From Emcibacteraceae bacterium (GTDB lineage Bacteria; Pseudomonadota; Alphaproteobacteria; Sphingomonadales; Emcibacteraceae): a stretch of 52,931 bases of DNA. Every line of letters starts with the position of its first letter. Position 1 is the stretch's first letter. This document shows positions 18,637-26,815 of the stretch, piece by piece. The position numbers were made by a program, and so were the translations under genes. The DNA lies in the NCBI GenBank assembly GCA_028281625.1, contig JANQJN010000070.1, forward strand, positions 1-52,931, in the 5' to 3' direction. Under the pieces are notes generated by a model, which was given only the letters and a program-made list of their open reading frames with translations, searched no databases and was not told the origin of the DNA.

Positions 18637-19536
18637 ATGTTAGCTTCACTCACAAAAATAAACGGCTACAACCCGATCAAAGCCCTGTTCTTGAAAGAGG
18701 TTTGGGATCATAGGCGTGCTATAATCATTACACCGGCGGTGATTACAGGACTTTTTGTACTTTTCATGATCGCAGCAGTGGTCACTGGCACCGAAGTTGA
18801 AATCAACGATATAAACATCAATGCACAAATGGAAGAAGGATTTGCAGAAGCAGAGGAAGAAGGATATACCCCATCTGGCATTGTGACCAGAATTCTCGCT
18901 GGATCCACCGCACTTCTTTGGATTGGCGCGATGTTTGCTGTTACCTTCACAGCGCTTTCATCGCTTAATGACGAACGTAAAGACGGCAGCATCTTGTTCT
19001 GGAAATCGATGCCGGTGTCTGACACTCAGGAGGTGTTGGTAAAACTGGCCACGGTTTTATTTGTCATACCGCTTGCCATATTCCCTTTCGCGCTGATAAC
19101 GGAGTTCTTCTTTGCCATCATAATTACCATCGTAGGATTGGTAAACGGGGTGGATGTATGGGAATTCTTTATTTCAAACATCAATGTACCGCTGCTCATT
19201 ATCATAAACATCGTACCACCGATCATTATGCTTCTGTGGCTGTCACCAATCATCGCCTGGTTCATGCTGGTCTCCAGCTTCTCAACAAGACCACCGTTTC
19301 TGGTTGCCTTCGCTGTACCAGCTCTGATCATCGCAACAGAAGAAATATTCTTCAACGGATCACTCCTGGTAGCAGCAATAGTGAGTTTGTTTGAAAACTG
19401 GGCTGACAACATCGGTGAAGGAACATTCTTCGCTACGTCCAGCTTCGCTGAACCAGCATTCTGGGTTGGTCTGGTTGTCACCGCAGCCCTTACTTCGGGA
19501 GCTATTTACTTTAGACGCAGACATGCTCTCGCATAA
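18637..19536 (+). CDS. ABC-2 type transporter permease
   Basis: A 299-residue membrane protein with about six hydrophobic segments, including AIIITPAVITGLFVLFMIAA near the N-terminus. A large external loop (INDININAQMEEGFAEAEEE) lies between the first two segments. SLNDERKDGSILFWKSMPVS is the conserved cytoplasmic loop of ABC-2 permeases that contacts the ATPase. GGAGAA precedes the ATG. It is the last gene of the operon started at 16864 and is followed by a strong terminator. Substrate unknown; relatives are exporters or bacitracin/lantibiotic-stress transporters. Confidence 0.9.
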   Translation: MLASLTKINGYNPIKALFLKEVWDHRRAIIITPAVITGLFVLFMIAAVVTGTEVEINDININAQMEEGFAEAEEEGYTPSGIVTRILAGSTALLWIGAMFAVTFTALSSLNDERKDGSILFWKSMPVSDTQEVLVKLATVLFVIPLAIFPFALITEFFFAIIITIVGLVNGVDVWEFFISNINVPLLIIINIVPPIIMLLWLSPIIAWFMLVSSFSTRPPFLVAFAVPALIIATEEIFFNGSLLVAAIVSLFENWADNIGEGTFFATSSFAEPAFWVGLVVTAALTSGAIYFRRRHALA

Positions 19537-19587
19537 CCAGTTTACTTTAGGATAGGAAATTCATTCTATCCGATATCTTCCCTCTTG

Positions 19588-19616
19588 CCCCGGCTTTTAG
19601 CCGGGGTCTTTTTTTT
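19588..19616 (+). terminator. Strong rho-independent terminator of the YtrA-type operon
   Basis: CCCCGGC (19588-19594), loop TTTTA and GCCGGGG (19600-19606) form a perfect stem, followed by TCTTTTTTTT. The opposite strand has no T-run, so it serves the plus-strand operon only. Confidence 0.93.
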
Positions 19617-19637
19617 GCTTAGAGAAAGATTATTAGA

Positions 19638-20039
19638 TTAGAGAAAACTTGCACCAATAGATTTTATGCGTTCCACCATGGCAAAGAGTCCATTTGTCCG
19701 CATGGGTGAAAGATGCTGGGAAAGTCCAAGTTCTTCAAGAATTCTTGACGCGTCAATATCCACAATCTGCTGGGGAGTTTTTCCTGAAAAGATCATAAGT
19801 ATGATGGCAACAAGCCCACGCACGATATGAGCATCGCTATCTCCTTTAAAATGCACAGCAGCGCCGTCCCGGTTATAGATCAGCCAGACTTTACTGGTAC
19901 ACCCCTGCACTCTGTTTTCTTCGGTCTGATCACTTTCGTCAAAATCAGGCAAATTACGACCTAGATCAATTATGAAACGATAACGGTCTTCCCATTCGTC
20001 CATAAATTCAAAGGTCTCTTTCACTTCTTCAATATTCAT
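19638..20039 (-). CDS. sufE: Cysteine desulfuration protein SufE
   Basis: A 133-residue sulfur acceptor that takes persulfide from the cysteine desulfurase SufS and passes it to the Fe-S scaffold. The acceptor cysteine is in NRVQGCTSKVWLIY, the family signature; WEDRYRFIIDLGRNLP at the N-terminus and LVAIILMIFSGKTPQQI in the middle also match. No suf operon is nearby. It is encoded 27 bp after a TusA-like sulfur carrier on the same strand, so both genes serve sulfur trafficking and may be co-transcribed. Confidence 0.95.
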   Translation of the reverse strand: MNIEEVKETFEFMDEWEDRYRFIIDLGRNLPDFDESDQTEENRVQGCTSKVWLIYNRDGAAVHFKGDSDAHIVRGLVAIILMIFSGKTPQQIVDIDASRILEELGLSQHLSPMRTNGLFAMVERIKSIGASFL

Positions 20040-20066
20040 TTTTTTATCTTCTCAAATGCTCATTCG

Positions 20067-20303
20067 TTAGCATTTTCTTATTATATATATTATCTGATCA
20101 CCGGACTCTTGAATATCCTCGACCTTGTGGCCAGCTTCTCTACAAAAATTAGGTACGTCAATAAGCGTCATAGGGTCAGTTGCCGTCAACGCCACTAGGA
20201 TGCCCCTATCTTCTTTTGCAAGAAGTCGCCGGAGCCGAAGCACAGGGATCGGGCATTTATGTCCGCTTACGTCTAAAGTGCAATCTGCATCCGCCAATTT
20301 CAA
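20067..20303 (-). CDS. tusA: TusA/SirA-family sulfur carrier protein
   Basis: A 78-residue single-domain protein with the family's CPxP motif near the N-terminus (GHKCPIPVLRLRRLL), where the cysteine carries the persulfide, and LTATDPMTLIDVPNFCREAGH in the middle. TusA proteins relay sulfur to tRNA thiolation, molybdenum-cofactor enzymes and other targets. The start appears to be TTG 20303 (AAGGA upstream) or the in-frame TTG 20297; no ATG fits. It shares an intergenic region with the divergent tungstate-type transporter genes, which could reflect a link to Mo/W enzymes. That link is inference. Confidence 0.88.
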   Translation of the reverse strand: MKLADADCTLDVSGHKCPIPVLRLRRLLAKEDRGILVALTATDPMTLIDVPNFCREAGHKVEDIQESGDQIIYIIRKC

Positions 20304-20390
20304 TAAATCCTTTAATTACCCGGTAAATTCAAGTTTACTAGCGTTGATTTAACAGCTAGATTCGCCGCACGCAAAGCAAATTAGAAAAAT

Positions 20391-21110
20391 ATGACAGAAA
20401 ACTCCGGAATCTTTATTCAATCATTATATTTGATATTTTCCCTCGACGCCGATCTGATGGAAATTATCGGCCTGTCACTTTACGTCAGCTTAAGTGCACT
20501 TTTTCTTGCTGCACTCATTGGTTTTCCGCTGGGCTCCCTGCTTGCAATCAGAAAATTTACCGGCTCTAAACTGATCACTGTGATAGTGAACGCTTTCATG
20601 GGACTTCCGCCGGTAGTCGCGGGCCTCGTGGTTTATATGCTGCTGTCAAGAAGCGGGCCTCTCGGGCTTCTGGGACTATTATACACACCCGAAGCAATGA
20701 TCATTGCGCAGTGTTTATTGATTTTTCCTATTATTACCGCTTTGTCACGACAAACCGTTGAAGATATGAATTATGAATATGATGAATTTTTCCGCTCGCT
20801 TCGTCTCTCTTTCTCTCAGCGCATAAAAACGCTACTTTGGGAGAGCAGGATTGGCCTGGCCACCGTATTACTTGCCGGATTTGGTCGTGCCATCGCTGAA
20901 GTGGGGGCAGTGATGATCGTTGGTGGCAATATTGAACATAGTACCCGAACCATGACCACGTCGATACAGATGGAAATCAGTAAAGGAAATCTGGAACTGG
21001 CCATGGCTCTCGGAATTATTCTGCTGATCTTGTCTCTGGGTGTGACCACTGTCATGCATATGGTTCGCAGCCGCTACAGTACCATGCAGGGAGGGTACCG
21101 CAATGAATGA
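20391..21110 (+). CDS. tupB: Tungstate-type ABC transporter permease TupB
   Basis: A 239-residue inner-membrane permease. The hydrophobic segments and the cytoplasmic loop AIAEVGAVMIVGGNIEHSTR, followed by TMTTSIQMEISKGNLELAMA, are diagnostic of TupB-type tungstate (or molybdate) permeases rather than ModB. It is the first gene of the tupB-tupC-tupA unit, overlapping tupC by 8 bp. The usual order begins with the binding protein (ABC), so this operon is permuted. The true anion cannot be decided from the sequence. Confidence 0.92.
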   Translation: MTENSGIFIQSLYLIFSLDADLMEIIGLSLYVSLSALFLAALIGFPLGSLLAIRKFTGSKLITVIVNAFMGLPPVVAGLVVYMLLSRSGPLGLLGLLYTPEAMIIAQCLLIFPIITALSRQTVEDMNYEYDEFFRSLRLSFSQRIKTLLWESRIGLATVLLAGFGRAIAEVGAVMIVGGNIEHSTRTMTTSIQMEISKGNLELAMALGIILLILSLGVTTVMHMVRSRYSTMQGGYRNE

Positions 21111-21798
21111 TCATGCATTGCTCACCTTGAAAAATCTCAGTTACAGCCATGAAAAAGGTAAAGCCCTTCAAGAGACAAACCTTGAAATTTCCAAAGAGAA
21201 AACAACCGTTATCCTTGGCCCAAATGGTGCCGGAAAAAGTATTTTGCTTAAAATCTGTCATGGGCTGCTTGAACCGACGTCCGGAACGCTCAAATTCACG
21301 GATACGAAGTCCAAAAGCGCAATGGTCTTTCCAAAACCAACATTGTTGCGCAGGACAGTGTTGCAAAATCTGACCTATGTCCTCGAGGTAATGGGAACAG
21401 AAAAAACCGATCAGGAAAAAATCGCACGTAATGCCCTCGAGGAATTTTCAATGAAAAACCTGGCCGATAGACCAGCAAGAGCCCTTTCCAGCGGTGAAAA
21501 GCAAAGACTTTCACTGATCCGAGCGTTACTGCAAAAACCTGATATTCTGTTTTTGGATGAACCAACCGCAAATCTTGACCCGAAAGCAACAGCCAAACTG
21601 GAAGAAATGATCGGCCGCAGCAGAAAAAATAATATGACGATTGTGATGGCGAGCCACGATTTGATGCAGGCACGTCGCATTGCTGAAGAAATCATATATA
21701 TTGAAAGTGGTGCCGTGATTGAAAAGTCTATTGCTGAAGACTTTTTTAGCAATCCACAAAGTGAACAGGCGAAGAATTTCATCGAAGGGAGGCTTTAA
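21103..21798 (+). CDS. tupC: Tungstate-type ABC transporter ATPase TupC
   Basis: A 231-residue ABC ATPase energising TupB. Walker A is ILGPNGAGKSILLKICHGLL, signature ALSSGEKQRLSLIRALL (LSSGE), Walker B ILFLDEPTANLD and switch MASHDLMQARRIAEE. The 8-bp overlap with tupB and the 2-bp gap to the binding-protein gene indicate one transcript with coupled translation. Length fits a short ATPase without a C-terminal regulatory domain. Confidence 0.93.
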   Translation: MNDHALLTLKNLSYSHEKGKALQETNLEISKEKTTVILGPNGAGKSILLKICHGLLEPTSGTLKFTDTKSKSAMVFPKPTLLRRTVLQNLTYVLEVMGTEKTDQEKIARNALEEFSMKNLADRPARALSSGEKQRLSLIRALLQKPDILFLDEPTANLDPKATAKLEEMIGRSRKNNMTIVMASHDLMQARRIAEEIIYIESGAVIEKSIAEDFFSNPQSEQAKNFIEGRL

Positions 21799-21800
21799 TT

Positions 21801-22613
21801 ATGCGCCTCGCTATTATTGGTGTTGTTATTCTCGGGCTATTTTTGCTCCTATTTTCCAGGACCGACAAAGATCGACCGATTATTTTCATGGCAACAACCA
21901 CAACACAGGACTCTGGATTGCTTAGCATTCTTATACCCGAGCTGGAAAAGGACACTGGGCTTGACATCCAAACAATCGCTTTCGGTACTGGCAAGGTATT
22001 GCGCTCCGCTATGGAAGGAAATGCGGACGTGATACTGGTTCATGATCCGGAAAATGAGATAACCTTTATGGAAAATGGTTTTGGCACTGAGCGCATAGCG
22101 GTAATGCGCAATAATTTTATAATTGTTGGCCCTGAAAGTGATCCAGCCAAAATTGTAACCAGTGACAATGCCGCAAATGCCTTTACAAAAATAGTGAGAA
22201 GCCAACAAAATTTCGTGTCGCGCGGTGATGAAAGTGGCACACATAATGCGGAACAAAAAATCTGGTCAAAATTAAATGTAGATCCGCTCACTCTGCCAGC
22301 CGAAAACTATATACAGACAGGGGCCGGAATGGGAAGAACGCTGAATGTAGCTATAGAAAAGGCTGCATACGTCCTGACTGACAGCGCCACTTGGGCAACA
22401 TATGAAAATAAAGGTGATCATCAAATATTATTTGAAGGTGATGATTTACTGATCAATACTTACCATTTAATCACCGTAAACGCAGAATCACATCCCCATG
22501 TTTCGCCCGCATCTCAAAATTTGATATTAGATTGGTTCCAGTCCAATAAAGCATACACCACAATCAATCAATTCAAACATCAGGGGCAAACACTATATTT
22601 TCCTATACGATAA
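21801..22613 (+). CDS. tupA: Tungstate-binding protein TupA
   Basis: A 270-residue periplasmic binding protein with an N-terminal hydrophobic anchor or signal (LAIIGVVILGLFLLLF). The oxyanion-binding start FMATTTTQDSGLLSILIPEL and the following TIAFGTGKVLRSAMEGNADV and LVHDPENEITFMENG are TupA/WtpA-like hallmarks, as are SRGDESGTHNAEQ and YVLTDSATWATYE. It delivers tungstate or molybdate to TupB. It is unusual only in being the last gene of the operon. There is no cysteine lipobox, so it may be tethered by an uncleaved helix. Confidence 0.93.
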   Translation: MRLAIIGVVILGLFLLLFSRTDKDRPIIFMATTTTQDSGLLSILIPELEKDTGLDIQTIAFGTGKVLRSAMEGNADVILVHDPENEITFMENGFGTERIAVMRNNFIIVGPESDPAKIVTSDNAANAFTKIVRSQQNFVSRGDESGTHNAEQKIWSKLNVDPLTLPAENYIQTGAGMGRTLNVAIEKAAYVLTDSATWATYENKGDHQILFEGDDLLINTYHLITVNAESHPHVSPASQNLILDWFQSNKAYTTINQFKHQGQTLYFPIR

Positions 22614-22705
22614 TTGCCTAAACCATTCAATTTATTACAAATTAACGCAAAATTAAGCTTGGCACATTAGAGTTTTCCATTGTTATATTTTTAGTTTGAG
22701 AAGCT

Positions 22706-24901
22706 ATGAGCCAACTGAGTAATAGAATTACGTCAATTGAGCAGAATAAAACTGCGGAATTATTTGATATTCAGAGCATCATTGACAGTATGCCAAATGG
22801 CGTGGCTGTGTTTGATCAACAACTTCGTTTGGTCAAATGGAATGCTGAATTGCTCATTGCTCTCGAGAATTCGGACGAAATTGCTTATAAAACACCGTTA
22901 AAAGAGCTCCTTAAAACAACTTTTAGCAACACAGACTTAGCTGAAGAAAATGCTCAAACCATCTCATTGATGACTGAGATGCTTAAAGAAACCACTTCTG
23001 AAACCTCCTTCAATTGGGTCTATAAATTTCACGCTACCCCGGAAAAACAACTTAATATTAAAGCGGAGTTTTTCCCAGACACTGGTGTTGTTATGTCTTT
23101 TGTGGATGCGGCCAATCGTGAGGACCATCAACTGATCGAATTCCAGGCCGCCAAGGAATATTTAGAATCACAAACCAGAGACGCCATACACATGGCGGAG
23201 GATCTTGCTGTCGCCCAAGAGGAGGCTGCAAACTCTGCTCAGCGCATTCAAACCATTCTTAACGCCATGGATGAAGGACTGGTAACTTTAAAAGCGGATG
23301 GTACGATTGTGTCATCAAATAATGCTATGTCCGTTATTTTTGGATATAAGCCTTCCGAGTTTATTGGTATGGAACTTCAGGAACTTCTAGTTTCCCAAAC
23401 TCTGAAATCTTCGGAAGATATTCGTCACATACTTGATGAGCAGGTCGATGGCTTGATGGTCTATAAATCCGATGAAATGGGGCGTTGCAAAAACGGCTCA
23501 TCGGTGCCACTCAAGATTGATATCCGCGAAGTTTTCCTCGAACAGGAAAAGCACTACACAGTACTATTTCGAAACGTATCTGAACAGTATGAAGCGGAAA
23601 AACTGATCAGGCATATGGCCTGGCATGACAGTCTTACCGGCCTTGCCAATCGGAACCTGATGTCCGAACGTCTTGACGAAGCCCTCAAGCTTGCAAGACG
23701 CCAGGAGAAAAAAGTCGCGGTTATGATTCTGGACTTGGATAAGTTTAAGCCAGTTAACGACCTTTATGGGCATGCCGCCGGTGACAAACTGCTTAAAGTT
23801 GTTGCAGAACGACTGCTAAAATGCGCCCGCGAGGTTGATACTGTCGCGCGACTTGGCGGCGACGAATTCGCAATTATTTTCACCAATATCGAAGATGATA
23901 ACAACATCATCACAATTGCTGACCGCATCATCAATAGTATTCAGAAACCGATTGAAATTGATGGAAATGTTGTACAGATCGGAACCAGTATTGGCATTAG
24001 CTTCTTCCCAAATGATGCGGATACACCAGTTGAACTTATTCGTATGGCTGACGTTGCCCTTTATCAGGCAAAAGACGATGGTCGCAGGCTATATCGGCTT
24101 TATGACGAGCAGATGGATGCGGATACCAAGGCTCAAAAGCAGCTGGAAATCGACCTTAACAAGGCACTTGAGAATCATGAGCTTTTGCTTCATTACCAGC
24201 CGCAGTTTGATGCCGCAAATAATGAAATTGTCGGCACCGAAGCCCTGATCCGCTGGAACCATCCCGAAAAGGGAATGGTGCCGCCCTATCAATTTATCCC
24301 GGTTGCTGAACTGTGCGGGCTAATGATACCGATCGGGCAGTGGGTTCTTAACACTGCTTGTAAGGCCGCCAAGACCTGGCAAGATCAAGGCCTAAAGAAA
24401 ATCCGGATCAGCGTTAACATATCTGCACGTCAATTCCACGCAGACAATTTTGTCCAGACCATCGAAGATGCCATTTCCTATTCCGGTCTAGATCCAAGTT
24501 GGCTTGAGCTTGAAATTACCGAAGGTATGGTGATTAAAAATACCGATAGCGTGGTTAAAAAGCTTGAAGAGCTAAAAGCATTGGGTGTTTATCTTTCGAT
24601 TGATGACTTCGGAACCGGTTACTCGTCACTGGCATACCTAAAGAGATTCCCTGTAGACCGACTTAAAATCGACCAATCTTTCATTCGTAATATTCACGAG
24701 GATCATGATGATGCCGCTATTACAGATGCGGTAATCCGCCTTGGCCACAGTTTGGGCCTTAATGTCGTTGGCGAAGGCGTGGAAACTGAAAAGCATGTGG
24801 AAATTTTAAAAGAAAAAGGCTGTGATGTTTTCCAGGGCTACCATTTCTGCCGCCCCATCGATCATGACGAGTTCGTGGAGTTCCTGAAACCTCTTTCTTA
24901 A
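22706..24901 (+). CDS. PAS-GGDEF-EAL cyclic-di-GMP signalling protein
   Basis: A 731-residue cytoplasmic enzyme with no membrane segment. Two PAS domains come first (about 20-130, IDSMPNGVAVFDQQLRLVKW; about 185-300, ILNAMDEGLVTLKADGTIVS), separated by a helical linker. The GGDEF domain (about 310-470) has an intact RLGGDEFAII and the inhibitory I-site RxxD (REVD) five residues before it. The EAL domain (about 485-730) has TEALIRWNHP, the metal-binding IDDFGTGYSSLAYLKRF and EGVET. Both c-di-GMP synthesis and breakdown are possible; the intact EAL residues suggest phosphodiesterase activity. A weak promoter (TTGGCA, 18 bp, TTATAT) lies at 22659-22688. It is probably a single gene. Confidence 0.95.
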   Translation: MSQLSNRITSIEQNKTAELFDIQSIIDSMPNGVAVFDQQLRLVKWNAELLIALENSDEIAYKTPLKELLKTTFSNTDLAEENAQTISLMTEMLKETTSETSFNWVYKFHATPEKQLNIKAEFFPDTGVVMSFVDAANREDHQLIEFQAAKEYLESQTRDAIHMAEDLAVAQEEAANSAQRIQTILNAMDEGLVTLKADGTIVSSNNAMSVIFGYKPSEFIGMELQELLVSQTLKSSEDIRHILDEQVDGLMVYKSDEMGRCKNGSSVPLKIDIREVFLEQEKHYTVLFRNVSEQYEAEKLIRHMAWHDSLTGLANRNLMSERLDEALKLARRQEKKVAVMILDLDKFKPVNDLYGHAAGDKLLKVVAERLLKCAREVDTVARLGGDEFAIIFTNIEDDNNIITIADRIINSIQKPIEIDGNVVQIGTSIGISFFPNDADTPVELIRMADVALYQAKDDGRRLYRLYDEQMDADTKAQKQLEIDLNKALENHELLLHYQPQFDAANNEIVGTEALIRWNHPEKGMVPPYQFIPVAELCGLMIPIGQWVLNTACKAAKTWQDQGLKKIRISVNISARQFHADNFVQTIEDAISYSGLDPSWLELEITEGMVIKNTDSVVKKLEELKALGVYLSIDDFGTGYSSLAYLKRFPVDRLKIDQSFIRNIHEDHDDAAITDAVIRLGHSLGLNVVGEGVETEKHVEILKEKGCDVFQGYHFCRPIDHDEFVEFLKPLS

Positions 24902-24906
24902 AAAGT

Positions 24907-25488
24907 TTAGCCGTTATCTTCGTCAGGATACAAATTGCGATTTAGGTTTTTTCGATAAATCCACTCATAAAGAATTTCCCATTCTCCGGGTAATAGCCCA
25001 GCGGTGCGTCGTTTGTGAATATTTAAGAGAGAGCCATCATCCTGCCTCTGCCAGCTAAGTTCATAGTCATAGCCACCGACACTTTCTTCGCTTCGTAGTA
25101 CAAATCTGTCTTGCTCTGGCCCCCCAACCAAGACTTGAACACCAGCCTGATTATCGACCCAAAAATGAACCCATTTGCTTCCGTCAAACGCTGTAAGGCT
25201 TCGGCCGCTCATACGAAAGGGCACATACTCCGATGAGAAATGATCATCAAGTGAGACCCAACTTTGCTGAAGCGCGCATCCCTGCAAAATACGCCCAATA
25301 CGGTCATAACCAGCCAGTTCGCCGCTTGATCTGTGATAGACCTGCCATTCGCCGACAATAAAATCCAGTTCGCGATAAAAAGGAACAGCGCAGGGTACAA
25401 CCATATCACCTATATCCTGTGCATGGCTTACAGGGGTGGACACTGGAAGAACAGATAAACCAATCAGTAGGGTGAATATTTTTTTCAT
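24907..25488 (-). CDS. Secreted DUF1579-like (lipocalin-like) protein
   Basis: A 193-residue protein with a signal peptide (IFTLLIGLSVLPVSTPVSHA). The mature part is beta-rich: FYRELDFIVGEWQVYHRSSGE, followed by CALQQSWVSLDDHFSSEYVP and WVHFWVDNQAGVQVLVGG, resembles DUF1579-type proteins. Two cysteines, in VPCAVPF and QGCALQQ, may form a disulfide. No enzymatic motif is visible. Its end is 5 bp from the convergent c-di-GMP gene. The fold is inferred from pattern only. Confidence 0.75.
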   Translation of the reverse strand: MKKIFTLLIGLSVLPVSTPVSHAQDIGDMVVPCAVPFYRELDFIVGEWQVYHRSSGELAGYDRIGRILQGCALQQSWVSLDDHFSSEYVPFRMSGRSLTAFDGSKWVHFWVDNQAGVQVLVGGPEQDRFVLRSEESVGGYDYELSWQRQDDGSLLNIHKRRTAGLLPGEWEILYEWIYRKNLNRNLYPDEDNG

Positions 25489-25587
25489 TTTTTGGCAATC
25501 CTGAAATGATCAATATTATTGCAGTCGCCTTTTTTGCTGCAACATGCGATAATTCATAACTTATTTTATGGATAAAGCCAAAAACTA

Positions 25588-26757
25588 ATGAGTAAGCAAA
25601 ATTCCAACAAGCCCTGGTTTAAGCCCCCTTCCCCAATGAATGAAGGGGCCAGCGTTATCATTATTGGTGGCGGGATTGCGGGACTTTGCGTCTACCTGCA
25701 TCTGAAATCAGCAGGGTTCAAGGTTACCATTATCGATAAAAATGACTACCCGCTATCAGAAGCGTCGGGCAACCCGGCGGCGGTGCTGGAACCATTTGTA
25801 AGCGCCGCCCAGAGCAGGCAAAGCAATTACTATCTGGCTGCATATCAATATGCCCTTGAATTTTACAGTTCCTTATCGGGAGACGTTCTGCTTCCAGCAT
25901 TGGTCAAACGAATTCCAAAAGACGAAGACGAAAAAGAAAGTTTTCCTCAAATAGCCGAGAGCTACAACAGTGATATTCTCTACCTGCAAGATAACGATCT
26001 TATCCTGCCCTCCGGCGGATATGTTGTGCCTTCAACTTTAAGAGCACTCATTGATGATGGCTTTCTTGGTGGTCACATCATTACTGCAATAAGTCAGGAA
26101 ACAGACAAAACCTGGTCCGTGTTTGATCAGCATGGTGATAAAATCACTAACGCAGACGGTGTTGTTCTCGCCAATGCATTTGACCTTGAAAATTTCGACC
26201 AGGCGTCAGGTCTAACTTTGGATCAGGTTGAAGGGCAACTAAGCTATGTCGCCCCTGAATTTGAAGAACGTCACATATTATTTTCAAAAGGGTATGTCAC
26301 GCCGGTGGTGGAGACAGAGTTTGGTAAAGCACACATATGCGGCGCAACATTTGAGCGGCAGATTAACCCCGTACTCTCTGCTAAAGCTCATAACGAAAAC
26401 ATCGCAAAATCGCCATATCCATTTTCTGACCCCAAAATCATCGGCGGCAGAAGAGCGATACGTGCCATGTCACCGGATCATTTTCCCCTATGCGGTCCAG
26501 CACATAACCGATCACAATATTTAATCGATTATGACGGCCTTTGGCATGGCCCAAGGCATAAAAATTTCCCCGATGCAACATACCATCACAATCTTTACAT
26601 TCTTGCGGGCGTCGGTGCCAGAGGCTTCGTTCACGCGCCGATCCTCGCAAAACATCTCACTACGCTGATTACTAAGGGCAAATCGCTATTTGATGATGAA
26701 ATTTATCGCGCCCTGCATCCAGCAAGATTTTTCATTCGCCAACTCTCAAAAAAATAG
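25588..26757 (+). CDS. FAD-dependent oxidoreductase, MnmC C-terminal-domain-like
   Basis: A 389-residue protein with an FAD-binding start (IIIGGGIAGLCVYLHLKSAG) and the DAO fold. ASGNPAAVLEPFVSAAQSRQ and, near the C-terminus, YILAGVGARGFVHAPILAKH match the oxidoreductase half of MnmC. That half converts cmnm5s2U34 to nm5s2U in tRNA wobble bases. The methyltransferase half of MnmC is absent and no separate gene for it is adjacent. It could therefore be a stand-alone MnmC2 or a related amino-acid oxidase. It lies 58 bp before acs. Flavoenzyme status is firm; the tRNA role is a likely inference. Confidence 0.8.
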   Translation: MSKQNSNKPWFKPPSPMNEGASVIIIGGGIAGLCVYLHLKSAGFKVTIIDKNDYPLSEASGNPAAVLEPFVSAAQSRQSNYYLAAYQYALEFYSSLSGDVLLPALVKRIPKDEDEKESFPQIAESYNSDILYLQDNDLILPSGGYVVPSTLRALIDDGFLGGHIITAISQETDKTWSVFDQHGDKITNADGVVLANAFDLENFDQASGLTLDQVEGQLSYVAPEFEERHILFSKGYVTPVVETEFGKAHICGATFERQINPVLSAKAHNENIAKSPYPFSDPKIIGGRRAIRAMSPDHFPLCGPAHNRSQYLIDYDGLWHGPRHKNFPDATYHHNLYILAGVGARGFVHAPILAKHLTTLITKGKSLFDDEIYRALHPARFFIRQLSKK

Positions 26758-26815
26758 ACATTTCTGAGGTGAGTTATTAACATTCCAACGAACAATTTAA
26801 AGATCAAGGGGCATC

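Noticed and set aside
22659..22688. Sigma-54 promoter before the GGDEF-EAL gene (TTGGCAC...)
   Set aside because: The -12 TTGC element is missing at the correct distance; a weak sigma70 reading fits no worse.
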